A DNA stretch of 64,000 bases. It comes from Bernardetia sp042180575. Lineage in GTDB: Bacteria; Bacteroidota; Bacteroidia; Cytophagales; Bernardetiaceae. The stretch lies in contig NZ_CP170094.1 in assembly GCF_042180575.1 (NCBI RefSeq), positions 558,001 through 622,000 on the forward strand, read 5' to 3'. The notes under the pieces are model-generated. The model was not told where the DNA came from and did not search any database. It saw only the letters and a program-made list of their open reading frames with translations. Both the position numbers and the translations under genes were made by a program. Below are positions 8,160 through 16,506 of this stretch, in pieces (the first letter of the stretch is position 1; each line of letters opens with the position of its first letter).

Positions 8160-8756
8160 TTACTTTATCCAAACGACTTTTTCTTGTACTGGTTTTCGTT
8201 TTGCTTCTTTTATCAAATCTTCTTTCGGAACGCCCAAATAAAGAAAACCGATTACTTTTTCATTTTCAGATAAGCCTAATTGTGCATGTGTTTCTTCTGC
8301 ATACACAAGCGCACCTGTTCCCCAATAACTCGCCAAACCATAAACAGTAGCTGAAAGTTGCATATTCTGAATGCCACATGCAACAGCTTCTATATCTTCA
8401 ATTTCTGGAATACGTGGATTTTGATTTGTCTGAGCAACCACCACAATAATATGCGAAGATTGGCTCATTCTGTCACGTAATTTGACTACTTTTTGATTAT
8501 TATAATCTTCTTTTGGAGTTAGCTTTTCGTATAATTTTATCAAAAAATCGCCTAGCTTTTCTCTTGTATCATCTGCAAAAACAAAAAAACGCCAAGGTTC
8601 TATTTTTCCATGATTAGGCGACCACGTAGCATTTTCTAAGAGTTGCCAAATTATTTTGTCATCAATTTTTTCTCCTGTACACTCATGAGGAAAAATAGTT
8701 CTCCTATTTTTGATAAGTTCGTTTATTTGTTTTGGTGTGATTGTGGTGGTTTTCAT
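8160..8756 (-). CDS. Nitroreductase family protein
   Basis: This 198-residue flavoprotein of the nitroreductase family (FMN-dependent, NAD(P)H-using, normally a homodimer) has an N-terminal RRTIFPHEC segment, with RR near residues 18-19 in the position that contacts FMN phosphate. ENATWSPNHGKIEPWRFFVF (47-66) is the YdjA-like active-site block. A later block, LSATVYGLASYWGTGALV, ends with GFLYLGVPKED. The order matches the short YdjA/TdrD-like subgroup. The physiological substrate cannot be told from sequence. It is divergent from thioredoxin across a 329-bp gap. Confidence 0.88.
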   Translation of the reverse strand: MKTTTITPKQINELIKNRRTIFPHECTGEKIDDKIIWQLLENATWSPNHGKIEPWRFFVFADDTREKLGDFLIKLYEKLTPKEDYNNQKVVKLRDRMSQSSHIIVVVAQTNQNPRIPEIEDIEAVACGIQNMQLSATVYGLASYWGTGALVYAEETHAQLGLSENEKVIGFLYLGVPKEDLIKEAKRKPVQEKVVWIK

Positions 8757-8974
8757 CGTTTAGTTTTTCGTTTTTTATTTATAGTTTGACAAAAATAATC
8801 AAAATTTTGATTCTCATTTTGGAGTTTATAAAGCCTTAACTTTTTTTCTATTTCAAACACAAAAGCAATTTTTGTGTTGTAATAATGGGATTTTTCTAAA
8901 ATAACTTACTTTTTATTCTAATTATAACAACTGACTAAATGACAGAAGAATTATTTTTAGATAGCAGAAAGCAT

Positions 8975-8982
8975 TATTTTTG
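8975..8982 (+). promoter_or_regulatory. Candidate trxA promoter (-7 element)
   Basis: TATTTTTG fits the Bacteroidota -7 consensus TAnnTTTG and lies about 100 bp before trxA. No clear -33 TTG at the usual spacing was found, so the call is tentative. The rest of the 8757-9085 gap shows no gene; it must also hold the nitroreductase promoter. Confidence 0.4.
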
Positions 8983-9085
8983 CACAACTTAGAAAATACA
9001 AATCGAATTTGTTGGGAAAGACTCAAATCATTTTCATTTTTATAAAATTTTAATTCATTTTTTACTAAATAAAAATATTTTTATT

Positions 9086-9403
9086 ATGGCAGCTATTGAA
9101 GCAACGCAAGCAACTTTTACAGAACTTATTTCTTCTAGCCAACCTGTTTTGGTTGATTTTTGGGCAGAATGGTGTGGACCTTGTCAGATGATGACTCCTA
9201 TCGTTCACGAGCTTTCTGATGAGTATGCTGGAAAAGCAAAAATCGCAAAAGTAGATGTAGATTCAAATTCAGAACTTACTGTAAAATATGGTGTTCGTAA
9301 TATTCCTACAATTCTTATCTTTAAAGATGGCGAAATTGTAGAAAAAATTGTCGGAACAACTACTAAAAAAGAACTTCAAAACCGTATTGATAAATTGGTA
9401 TAA
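9086..9403 (+). CDS. trxA: Thioredoxin
   Basis: This is a 105-residue cytoplasmic thioredoxin that reduces protein disulfides using electrons from thioredoxin reductase. The redox motif is WCGPC (C30 and C33) in FWAEWCGPCQMM. The conserved cis-proline is in VRNIPTILIF, and the buried aspartate in VDFWAEW. There is no signal peptide, so this is the housekeeping form rather than a periplasmic TlpA type. It is followed by a good hairpin and T run, so it is probably a single-gene transcript. Confidence 0.96.
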   Translation: MAAIEATQATFTELISSSQPVLVDFWAEWCGPCQMMTPIVHELSDEYAGKAKIAKVDVDSNSELTVKYGVRNIPTILIFKDGEIVEKIVGTTTKKELQNRIDKLV

Positions 9404-9431
9404 AGTTATTTGAAATACATTTTAGTTTTGT

Positions 9432-9473
9432 AAAACTCTATTTTCTTCTTTTTGGAGAGAGTAGAGTTTTTTT
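9432..9473 (+). terminator. trxA terminator
   Basis: AAAACTCTA (9432-9440) pairs with TAGAGTTTT (9462-9470), and the right arm continues into a T run. It starts 29 bases after the trxA stop. Confidence 0.75.
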
Positions 9474-9498
9474 ACCTAAAAAAATCACAATTTAAAAC

Positions 9499-10152
9499 AT
9501 GATCGAAATAAATAAGAAGATTTATTTTTCATTTTCTGAGAATTGTTATTTTTACTTGGATTCTATTCAAGAATCAATTCATGAGATTACAAAAGAAGAA
9601 TACTGTAAAGCTATATTTGGTAATTATAACTTCAACTTATACAAGTTACTAGGCTATAGATATTGTATCATGCCAAATAAAATAATTACTGCATTCTATC
9701 AGCAAAATGATTTAAAAATATTCGATAGAGAAGGAGTTTTGATAGAAGTAAAAAAAAACTTTTTTGGAGGATTTACTCCTTATCAAATTCAATTAGATGA
9801 TTCTATGCAAAATCTGTGGATAGCAACAGGAGCAGGACAGATAGTTCTTTGTAAAAATATAAATACTGGTGCTACTATTTTTGAGTTAGGCATCCCTTAT
9901 GAAGAATATAGTCCATTGAGCTTTCCAGAAGATATTAACAGAGCTGATAATAAACTCTATATCACTGAAATGGGGAACAAATGTATTTCAGTATTAGATT
10001 TGATGACAAAGAAAAGAACTATTTATCTAAAATTTGAAGAGGCTGTTTGGAGTTTTTCAAAGTTTTCAACTCATGAAATAATACAGTTAGATTCTGGAAT
10101 CTATTATAAAAGAAATCATTCAAGGATAGATTTTTATAAAAATAAAGTCTAA
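9499..10152 (+). CDS. Hypothetical protein, possible partial beta-propeller
   Basis: This 217-residue protein has no signal peptide and I do not recognise its family. It is rich in aromatic and beta-branched residues. One segment, INRADNKLYITEMGNKCISVLDL (about 152-174), resembles an NHL or YVTN-type propeller blade, and QNLWIATGAGQIVLCKN (about 109-125) could be another. Only two or three such blades are visible, too few for a full propeller, so the fold is unsure. The gene follows trxA after its terminator and is separated by about 400 bp from marR. Base composition is like its neighbours. Confidence 0.7.
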   Translation: MIEINKKIYFSFSENCYFYLDSIQESIHEITKEEYCKAIFGNYNFNLYKLLGYRYCIMPNKIITAFYQQNDLKIFDREGVLIEVKKNFFGGFTPYQIQLDDSMQNLWIATGAGQIVLCKNINTGATIFELGIPYEEYSPLSFPEDINRADNKLYITEMGNKCISVLDLMTKKRTIYLKFEEAVWSFSKFSTHEIIQLDSGIYYKRNHSRIDFYKNKV

Positions 10153-10387
10153 AAATTACAGGTTTTTTTTGTATGTTCGTTTTCTAAAAAAAATAAATTC
10201 GTAATTTATTCTCTGTAAATATAGAACACCTTATTGTGATTTTGTTCTAAAACCATATCCTGTAACGCACAGAACATTAAACTGAGTAACATCAGTAAAC
10301 AAAAACTATCAATTTATAACAAAAAAAGGAGAAACACAGATATTTTAAAGAGTAAATCTAAAAACAGATTAAAAAATTCTTAAAAAA

Positions 10388-10420
10388 TTATGCACGCATA
10401 ACATTTTTTACTTATCTTTG
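10388..10420 (+). promoter_or_regulatory. marR promoter with palindromic operator
   Basis: A palindrome TTATGC-AC-GCATAA (10388-10401) stands 11-12 nt before a -7 element TATCTTTG (10413-10420, consensus TAnnTTTG). The same arrangement precedes the fatty-acid oxidation gene at 11321-11351. The palindrome would cover the -33 region, as expected for a repressor site. That the MarR protein encoded at 10570 binds here is inference. It lies in the 417-bp gap 10153-10569, in which no other feature was seen. Confidence 0.7.
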
Positions 10421-10569
10421 TTTATAGACTAATAGCTCAAATTTACCAAATAAAAAGCTGCATAGCAAAATTGAATGGGAAATAAAAATGGTATTTTTGA
10501 ATAAAAAAGACTAAAAAAACCAACCAATACCACAAACACATCAAAAAATCAGCTAAAAAATAAATAAAA

Positions 10570-11151
10570 ATGGCTACTAGTAAAACTCAGATAAAAAAAA
10601 ATGGAATTAAAAAAAACACTAATTCTTTTTCAGATAATTCTTTAATAGATAGAAAAAAAAGACGTTCTGTCGATTTTGCTATCAAAGCATCTTGGTTATC
10701 GATTGCCAAAATGTATAATATGATAGGTACAGAACACGGAATCACACACTCAACAGGGTTTGTTTTGTTGAATATTGACCAAGAAAATGGTTCTCCTGCT
10801 ACCAAAATAGCTCCTTTAATGGGAATGGAAGCACGTTCATTGACAAGAATTTTGAAATCGATGGAAGAAGAAGGTTTAATTGTTCGTCAAAGCGACAGTG
10901 AAGACCGTAGAAAAGTAATGATTTGTCTTACAGATGAAGGAAAGCTAAGAAGAGAAGCTGCTAGACAATCTGTAAAAACATTTAATATGCAGATTTTTGA
11001 TAAAATTTCTCCAGATAAAATGGAAAATTTCTTTGAAGTAATAGAACATATAAATAGAACGGCTGAAAGAAATCTCTCTCAAAAAAATGATTTTATTCAA
11101 GATGTTCGTACAAAAGTAGAAGAAGCACAAAAAAATAATTTTCAAAAATAA
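10570..11151 (+). CDS. MarR-family transcriptional regulator
   Basis: This 193-residue dimeric winged-helix DNA-binding protein has the MarR core at about 45-160. It contains TKIAPLMGMEARSLTRILKSMEEEGLIVRQ (turn and recognition helix) and the wing SDSEDRRKVMICLTDEGK, which is the family signature DxRD/R block. The N-terminal ~30 residues are a lysine- and asparagine-rich tail. It is followed directly by fatty-acid beta-oxidation genes, and its own promoter and theirs carry the same TATGC-N2-GCATA palindrome. A self-regulating repressor of this pathway, perhaps released by an acyl-CoA, is the simplest reading; ligand and sign are inferred. Confidence 0.9.
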   Translation: MATSKTQIKKNGIKKNTNSFSDNSLIDRKKRRSVDFAIKASWLSIAKMYNMIGTEHGITHSTGFVLLNIDQENGSPATKIAPLMGMEARSLTRILKSMEEEGLIVRQSDSEDRRKVMICLTDEGKLRREAARQSVKTFNMQIFDKISPDKMENFFEVIEHINRTAERNLSQKNDFIQDVRTKVEEAQKNNFQK

Positions 11152-11166
11152 AGTTAAAAGCAAGTA

Positions 11167-11192
11167 AAAACCCTAAAAAATTTTAGGGTTTT
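11167..11192 (+). terminator. marR terminator
   Basis: AAAACCCTAAAA pairs perfectly with TTTTAGGGTTTT across a 2-nt A-A spacer (12-bp inverted repeat; in RNA the inner A-U pairs open to form the loop). T-rich sequence follows. It lies 16 bases after the marR stop and separates marR from the fad genes. Confidence 0.85.
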
Positions 11193-11320
11193 ATTTTTGT
11201 TAAAATTGTATTTGAAAATTCCATTTATACAAACATTATTTTCTATCTCTTGTTTTGATAATTTCTAGTTAATCTATTTTAGATTTCAATAAAAAAAGCT
11301 AGTTAAATTTTTGAAATAAT

Positions 11321-11351
11321 TATGCACGCATACCTTTTTTTCTTATCTTTG
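11321..11351 (+). promoter_or_regulatory. Promoter and operator of the fatty-acid oxidation genes
   Basis: TATGC-AC-GCATA (11321-11332) is followed after 11 nt by TATCTTTG (11344-11351), repeating the arrangement at 10388-10420. The T-rich spacer is also conserved (CTTTTTTTCTTATCTTTG-like). A 120-nt leader would precede the coding start at 11472. Confidence 0.7.
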
Positions 11352-11471
11352 GTTTTAGATAGGTTATACAGAATATTATTTCATCTAAAATAGTTTTTTA
11401 ATAAAGAAATAATTGTATAATTTACTCATACAAAAAAAGATTTTATATTAAACTCCAAAACTATATATTTT

Positions 11472-13901
11472 ATGACTCAAGTTGCTCAAGCTCCTGCTCA
11501 ACAAAGCAAAAGCGCAAAAAAAACAGCAGAACGCCACATTCGCAAAGTGGCAATTTTAGGTTCTGGTGTAATGGGTTCTCGTATTGCTGCCCATTTTGCT
11601 AATATTGGCTGTGAAGTTGTCTTATTAGACATCATTCCTTTAGACGCTCCAAAAGATGAAAAACAAGAAAAAAGTCTTCTTTGGAGAAATAGTATTGTTA
11701 ATAAATTTTTAGTAGAAGCTACAAAATCAAAACCAGCTCCTTTTTATAGCAATAACTTTGCAAGCCGTATCAAAACAGGCAATCTTACTGATAATCTTGA
11801 TTGGATTGCTGATTGTGATTTGATTTTAGAGGCTGTTATCGAAAGACTTGATATTAAACAACAACTTTTTGAGCGTGTAGAAAAACACCGTAGAGAAGAT
11901 GCAATCATTGCTTCGAATACTTCTGGTATTCCAATGCACATGCTTATCGAAGGAAGAAGCCAAGGTTTTAAAGAGAATTTCTGTGGAATGCACTTTTTCA
12001 ATCCTCCACGTTATATGCGTCTTTTGGAAATTATTCCTTGTGAGCATACAAAACCAGAAATTGTAGATTTCCTTTTACAATATGGCGACCTTTATTTAGG
12101 TAAAGAAACTGTTCTTTGTAAAGACACTCCTGCATTTATTGCTAACCGTGTTGGTGTTTTTGCAATTATGTCTGGACTTCATGCAGTAGAAAAATATGGT
12201 CTTACAGTAGGTGAAGTAGATAGACTTACAGGACCAATCATCGGACGTGCAAAATCAGCTACTTTCCGTACTCTTGATGTAGTTGGATTAGATACAACTA
12301 TCAAAGTAGCAAATGGTGTCGCTCAAAATGTACCAAATGACGAGCGTAAAGAAATGTTTGAATTGCCAAACATTGTAAAAGAATTGGATAAACGTAAATG
12401 GTACGGAGACAAAACCAAACAAGGTTATTTCAAGAAAACAAAAGACGAAAAAGGAAAAACTGTTATTCTTGAATTAGACTTAAATGATTACGAATATAAG
12501 CCTACTGAAAAGCCAGACATTAAAGTTTATGGAAAAGCAAAAGACGAAGATGATTTGAGCAAACGTTTTGCTATCTTCTTAAATGATGATTCTAAATATG
12601 GCGAATTTTTCCGTACTACATTTTATGATGTATTCGCTTATGTTTCTAATCGTATTCCTGAAATTGCAGACCATACTTATCAAATAGACAATGCAGTTTC
12701 TGCTGGTTTTGGTTGGGAAATGGGTCCTTTTGCTACTTGGGATGCCCTTGGAGTAAAAGAAACGATTGCCAAAATGGAAGAAGCTGGCTATAAAGTAGCT
12801 GACTGGGTTAAAAATGTAGATTCTTTCTTCAAAACTGAAAATGGTAAAAAATTGTATTTTGATATAGAATCAAAATCTTATAAAGTAATTCCAGGGACGG
12901 AAGAATTTATTGTTTTAGATGCTATCCGTGGAACAAACAAAGTTTGGGGTAACGATGGAACAACGATTTTTGATTTAGGTGATGGTGTTTTAGGTTTAGA
13001 ATTCCATACTAAAATGAATGCTATTGGTGGAGAAGTTATCGAAGGAATCAATACAGCTATTTCTTTAGCAGAAAAAAGTTATTCAAGTGTTGTTATTGGT
13101 AGTGATGCACCAAACTTTTCGGCAGGAGCAAACCTTGCTATGCTTTATATGTATGCCTTAGAGCAAGAATTTGATGAAATAGAAATGATAATTCGTCAGT
13201 TCCAAAATACAATGATGCGTGCCAAATTCTCTGCAATTCCTGTTGTTGCTGCAACTTCTGGATTAGCTTTAGGTGGTGGTTGCGAACTTTGTTTGCACGC
13301 TGACCACGTACAGGCACATACAGAAACGTATATGGGGCTTGTAGAAGTTGGTGTTGGTCTTATTCCTGCTGGTGGAGGAACAAAAGAAATGATTCGTCGT
13401 ACTGCAAATACATTTACAACTGGCGATCCAAAAGTAAACCGTTTGCAAGATGTATTCTTAAATATTGCAACTGCAAAAGTAGCTACTTCAGCACAAGAAG
13501 CATTAGAAATGGGATTCTTACGTAGTCATGATGGTTATACACTTAACCGTTCAAGATTGATTGCTGATGCAAAACGCAAAGCTATGGAAATGGTAGCATC
13601 AGGTTATACTCAACCAACGCAACAACAAGATATTGATGTAGAAGGAAAAACTGCTTTAGCAACCTTTACGGCTGGTGCTGTTGGAATGCTTTACGGTCAT
13701 TATGCAACTCCTCACGACATCAAAATTGCTAAAAAATTAGCGTATGTAATTTCTGGTGGCGACCTTTCAGGTGCTGCTAAAGTTTCAGAGCAATATCTTT
13801 TAGACTTAGAAAGAGAAGCATTTTTATCTCTTTGTGGTGAGCAAAAAACATTGGATAGAATCAATAGTATTCTTTTCAAAGGCAAACCGTTGAGAAACTA
13901 A
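11472..13901 (+). CDS. fadN: 3-hydroxyacyl-CoA dehydrogenase / enoyl-CoA hydratase (FadN type)
   Basis: This 809-residue bifunctional beta-oxidation enzyme hydrates trans-2-enoyl-CoA and oxidises the 3-hydroxyacyl-CoA with NAD. Domain order is dehydrogenase first, as in Bacillus FadN and unlike E. coli FadB. It has an N-terminal Rossmann domain with GSGVMG (30-35), the catalytic-region block HFFNPPRYMRLLEIIP (about 174-190), then the dehydrogenase C-terminal domains to about 460. The crotonase domain spans about 480-700, with SDAPNFSAGANL and the oxyanion-hole stretch LALGGGCEL. The thiolase gene follows on the same strand. The upstream palindrome and MarR gene suggest substrate-controlled expression. 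The symbol is by architecture. Confidence 0.93.
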   Translation: MTQVAQAPAQQSKSAKKTAERHIRKVAILGSGVMGSRIAAHFANIGCEVVLLDIIPLDAPKDEKQEKSLLWRNSIVNKFLVEATKSKPAPFYSNNFASRIKTGNLTDNLDWIADCDLILEAVIERLDIKQQLFERVEKHRREDAIIASNTSGIPMHMLIEGRSQGFKENFCGMHFFNPPRYMRLLEIIPCEHTKPEIVDFLLQYGDLYLGKETVLCKDTPAFIANRVGVFAIMSGLHAVEKYGLTVGEVDRLTGPIIGRAKSATFRTLDVVGLDTTIKVANGVAQNVPNDERKEMFELPNIVKELDKRKWYGDKTKQGYFKKTKDEKGKTVILELDLNDYEYKPTEKPDIKVYGKAKDEDDLSKRFAIFLNDDSKYGEFFRTTFYDVFAYVSNRIPEIADHTYQIDNAVSAGFGWEMGPFATWDALGVKETIAKMEEAGYKVADWVKNVDSFFKTENGKKLYFDIESKSYKVIPGTEEFIVLDAIRGTNKVWGNDGTTIFDLGDGVLGLEFHTKMNAIGGEVIEGINTAISLAEKSYSSVVIGSDAPNFSAGANLAMLYMYALEQEFDEIEMIIRQFQNTMMRAKFSAIPVVAATSGLALGGGCELCLHADHVQAHTETYMGLVEVGVGLIPAGGGTKEMIRRTANTFTTGDPKVNRLQDVFLNIATAKVATSAQEALEMGFLRSHDGYTLNRSRLIADAKRKAMEMVASGYTQPTQQQDIDVEGKTALATFTAGAVGMLYGHYATPHDIKIAKKLAYVISGGDLSGAAKVSEQYLLDLEREAFLSLCGEQKTLDRINSILFKGKPLRN

Positions 13902-13909
13902 TAAATTCG

Positions 13910-13945
13910 ATTACGAATTATGAATTAAAAATTACGAATTATGAA
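13910..13945. repeat. AATTACGAATTATGAA direct repeats
   Basis: ATTACGAATTATGAA occurs at 13910-13924 and again at 13931-13945, just after the fadN stop. Related AATTACGAATT strings recur near 6990, 10197, 41656, 43872 and 51680, always between genes. Confidence 0.6.
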
Positions 13946-14105
13946 ATACTATTTTTTTATAACTCTAATTTTATATTTCAATCATTGACATTTTTTTTAA
14001 TAAAATATAAAATAACATAAGTTACTAGTAATTTATTTTAACAGTTGAAGACTGTTAGCTATTTGGTTTTAACTGATTACTGGTAACTGTTTACTGATAA
14101 CTGAC

Positions 14106-15281
14106 ATGAATACAGCATATATAGTAACTGGCTTTCGCAGCGCAGTAGGAAAAGCTAAAAAAGGTGGTTTCAAAAATTACCGTTCAGACGATTTGGCAGC
14201 AGATGTAATTAAGCATCTTGTAAAATCTATTCCTAATCTTGACCCAACACGCATTGATGATGTAATTGTTGGTAATGCAATCCCAGAAGGAGAACAAGGA
14301 ATGCAAATGGGAAGACTTATTTCTCTTCTTTCTTTGCCTTTGAATGTTCCAGGAATGGTTCTTAATCGTTATTGTGGTTCTGGTTTGGAAGCAATTGGAC
14401 TTGCTTCTGCACGTATCCAAGCAGGAACAGCAGATTGTATCATCGCAGGTGGAACTGAGTCTATGTCAGCTCTTCCAATGATGGGATATAAACCAGCTCT
14501 AAACTGGAATATTGTAAGCGAACACCCAGAATATATGCTTTCTATGGGACTTACAGCAGAGGAAATTGTTCGTGATTACAAAATTACTCGTGAAGACCAA
14601 GATGCTTTTTCTGTAAACTCTCACAAAAAAGCATTAAAAGCGATTGCTGAAGGAAAATTCAAAAGTCAAATCGTTCCTGTTGAAGTAGAAGAAAACTACT
14701 ACGAAGATGGACAGAAAAAAACTCGTAAATATACAGTTGATACAGATGAAGGACCTCGTGCAGATACTTCTATGGAAGGTTTGGGTCGTCTTCGTCCTGC
14801 TTTTGCAAGTGATGGAACAGTTACAGCAGGTAACTCTTCTCAAACTTCAGATGGTGCAGCTTTTGTAATTGTTATGTCTGAGAAAATGGTTGAAGAATTA
14901 GGTCTAAAACCTCGTTTGAAAATGTTAGCTTATACTTCTGCTGGTGTTGATCCACGTATTATGGGAATCGGACCTGTGGCTGCTGTGCCAAAAGCATTAA
15001 AACAAGCAGGTTTGAAATTAGAAGATATTGATGTAATCGAACTTAATGAAGCATTTGCAGCACAATCTTTAGCTGTAATTCGTGATTTGAAGCTAGATGA
15101 ATCTAAAGTCAATCCAAATGGTGGAGCAATTGCATTAGGACACCCACTCGGTTGTACTGGAGCAAAACTTACTATTCAGTTGATGAATGAAATGGAAGCA
15201 CAAGACAAAAAATACGGAATGGTTACTGCTTGTATCGGTGGTGGACAAGGTATTGCTGGTATTTTTGAACGTGTAAACTAA
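14106..15281 (+). CDS. fadA: Acetyl-CoA C-acyltransferase (thiolase)
   Basis: This 391-residue thiolase splits 3-ketoacyl-CoA with CoA, the last step of the beta-oxidation cycle. The nucleophilic cysteine is C90 in NRYCGSGLEA. The second catalytic pair is H346 in GGAIALGHPLGCTGA and C376 in TACIGGGQG. NEAFAAQ (314-320) is the usual conserved block. Length is standard. It lies 204 bp after fadN on the same strand, with no terminator recognised between them, so co-transcription is likely. Pairing with fadN makes it the degradative (FadA-like) rather than a biosynthetic acetoacetyl-CoA thiolase; specificity itself cannot be read from sequence. Confidence 0.93.
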   Translation: MNTAYIVTGFRSAVGKAKKGGFKNYRSDDLAADVIKHLVKSIPNLDPTRIDDVIVGNAIPEGEQGMQMGRLISLLSLPLNVPGMVLNRYCGSGLEAIGLASARIQAGTADCIIAGGTESMSALPMMGYKPALNWNIVSEHPEYMLSMGLTAEEIVRDYKITREDQDAFSVNSHKKALKAIAEGKFKSQIVPVEVEENYYEDGQKKTRKYTVDTDEGPRADTSMEGLGRLRPAFASDGTVTAGNSSQTSDGAAFVIVMSEKMVEELGLKPRLKMLAYTSAGVDPRIMGIGPVAAVPKALKQAGLKLEDIDVIELNEAFAAQSLAVIRDLKLDESKVNPNGGAIALGHPLGCTGAKLTIQLMNEMEAQDKKYGMVTACIGGGQGIAGIFERVN

Positions 15282-15299
15282 TAAATATTTAATTGTACT

Positions 15300-15315
15300 G
15301 ACACTTTGAAGTGTC
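15300..15315. repeat. GACACTT/AAGTGTC hairpin, family P2
   Basis: GACACTT-tg-AAGTGTC, followed by TGACA, lies 18 bases after the thiolase stop. Similar hairpins occur at 24279-24295, 49114-49170 and 51578-51593. Confidence 0.6.
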
Positions 15316-15340
15316 TGACAATTTATAAATAAACAAAATC

Positions 15341-15375
15341 CCCTATTCAATTAATTTTGAATAGGGAATTTTTTT
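15341..15375 (+). terminator. Thiolase (fad locus) terminator
   Basis: CCCTATTCAA (15341-15350) pairs perfectly with TTGAATAGGG (15357-15366) over a 6-nt loop, followed by AA and a T run. Confidence 0.85.
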
Positions 15376-15428
15376 AACTCTTTATTACTATTTTTCGTTC
15401 TATTATGGGAAATCAATAAAAATACCCT

Positions 15429-16328
15429 ATGCACATTCATAAAATAGAAACAGAAAAATATCAAGAATTTTTATTACAAGAAAGAAAAGACCCAATTACA
15501 GGCGATTTGATTAGAGAAAATGATAAGGTTGTTTTTTGTGCAAGTTGTAAATCTGTTTTCTTAGTCGATACGTGGCTTTATTTAGATGAGAAACACTGTG
15601 AGCAATCTGAAACATTAGAAAAATTTCCTTCTATATCTACTCTAATTTTAAGAGATGAGATTTTGTTTTATAATTTCTTAGAAAATTCTGATTCATTAAT
15701 AAAATCAACTCCTGCTCCAAAAATCCCTCTACAAGTAACTTTACAATGGAAATATAAATCAAGAAAATTATCTTCTTTTCATTCAGAAAAATTTAGTTTA
15801 ATAATCTTAATTTTACAACTGTTTTTTTTTGGTTTGATGGTAGCTTCTGCTTTTAATGGTTATCTCATTATTGTACTTATAAGTCTGTTAAGTATGCTTT
15901 TGAGCATTTCAATCCCTTATTTACGTGATAACTATTATGGCAAAAGACTAAAAACGGCTCATAAGTTTTTCAAAAGAGAAAGTTTTTTTATCACTCACCA
16001 AACAATTGGTTTTAGTGAAAAATATGGAAAAACAGAATATACTTTTCCTTACAAAAATATAGATAAAATTATTTTTAAAGAAGCTGCTCACTTTTTAGCA
16101 AAGGATTCTATCTCTATTTTTTACATAAAAGAAAATCAAAAGCAAGTAATATCTGTAGCTCTATCATCTGTTTTCCATAACAGATTAAATTTCCTTGATG
16201 CTTTTCAATATTTAGCTTCTAACCTTTCCAAACCCATAGAATTAAAGCTATATAAACAAAAATATATAGACCAAGCAAAAAAAATGATAGAGAAACGAAA
16301 AGCAAATTTTATACTCATAATAGACTAA
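15429..16328 (+). CDS. Hypothetical membrane protein with N-terminal Cys motif
   Basis: This 299-residue protein is of unknown function. Residues 30-60 contain NDKVVFCASCKSVFLVDTW followed by LDEKHCEQ, a CxxC...HC pattern reminiscent of prokaryotic RING or zinc-ribbon modules; metal binding is inference. Two transmembrane helices lie at about 125-145 and 148-165. The C-terminal ~130 residues are soluble and beta-rich (FFITHQTIGFSEKYGKTEYTF), resembling a PH-like small domain as seen in bacterial membrane-associated proteins. It stands between two terminator-bounded units and is probably a single gene. Confidence 0.72.
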   Translation: MHIHKIETEKYQEFLLQERKDPITGDLIRENDKVVFCASCKSVFLVDTWLYLDEKHCEQSETLEKFPSISTLILRDEILFYNFLENSDSLIKSTPAPKIPLQVTLQWKYKSRKLSSFHSEKFSLIILILQLFFFGLMVASAFNGYLIIVLISLLSMLLSISIPYLRDNYYGKRLKTAHKFFKRESFFITHQTIGFSEKYGKTEYTFPYKNIDKIIFKEAAHFLAKDSISIFYIKENQKQVISVALSSVFHNRLNFLDAFQYLASNLSKPIELKLYKQKYIDQAKKMIEKRKANFILIID

Positions 16329-16384
16329 AGTAGCTTGTTTACCCTAAAAAAAAAATACTATTCCAAAAAATCAAAAAAAATCCG

Positions 16385-16392
16385 TATTTTTG
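16385..16392 (+). promoter_or_regulatory. Candidate lysS promoter (-7 element)
   Basis: TATTTTTG fits TAnnTTTG. It lies about 115 bp before the preferred lysS ATG, giving a leader that would contain the 16446-16485 palindrome. No good -33 match was seen. Confidence 0.4.
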
Positions 16393-16445
16393 AAACTTAT
16401 ATCTAATAAAAGACTTTTTTAAACTATATATATAATTGATAGTAA

Positions 16446-16485
16446 TAGTAACTGGTTCAAGCGTCGACGCTTGAGCCAGTTACTA
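16446..16485. repeat. 40-bp near-perfect palindrome in the lysS leader
   Basis: Twenty base pairs are symmetric around the TCGA centre (GCGTCGACGC at 16461-16470). The only break is T16456 opposite G16475, a wobble in RNA. The outer arms are TAGTAACTGG and CCAGTTACTA. It is much richer in G and C than its surroundings and ends 21 bases before the preferred lysS start, so it could form a strong hairpin near the ribosome-binding region. The outer TAACTGG motif also occurs at 14069-14104 and 43801-43845. Confidence 0.85.
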
Positions 16486-16506
16486 AATACGACTTTTACT
16501 CATTTT

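Noticed and set aside
16471..16506. TTG start for lysS at 16471
   Set aside because: It lies inside the palindrome and would add residues that the family lacks; the ATG at 16507 fits better.
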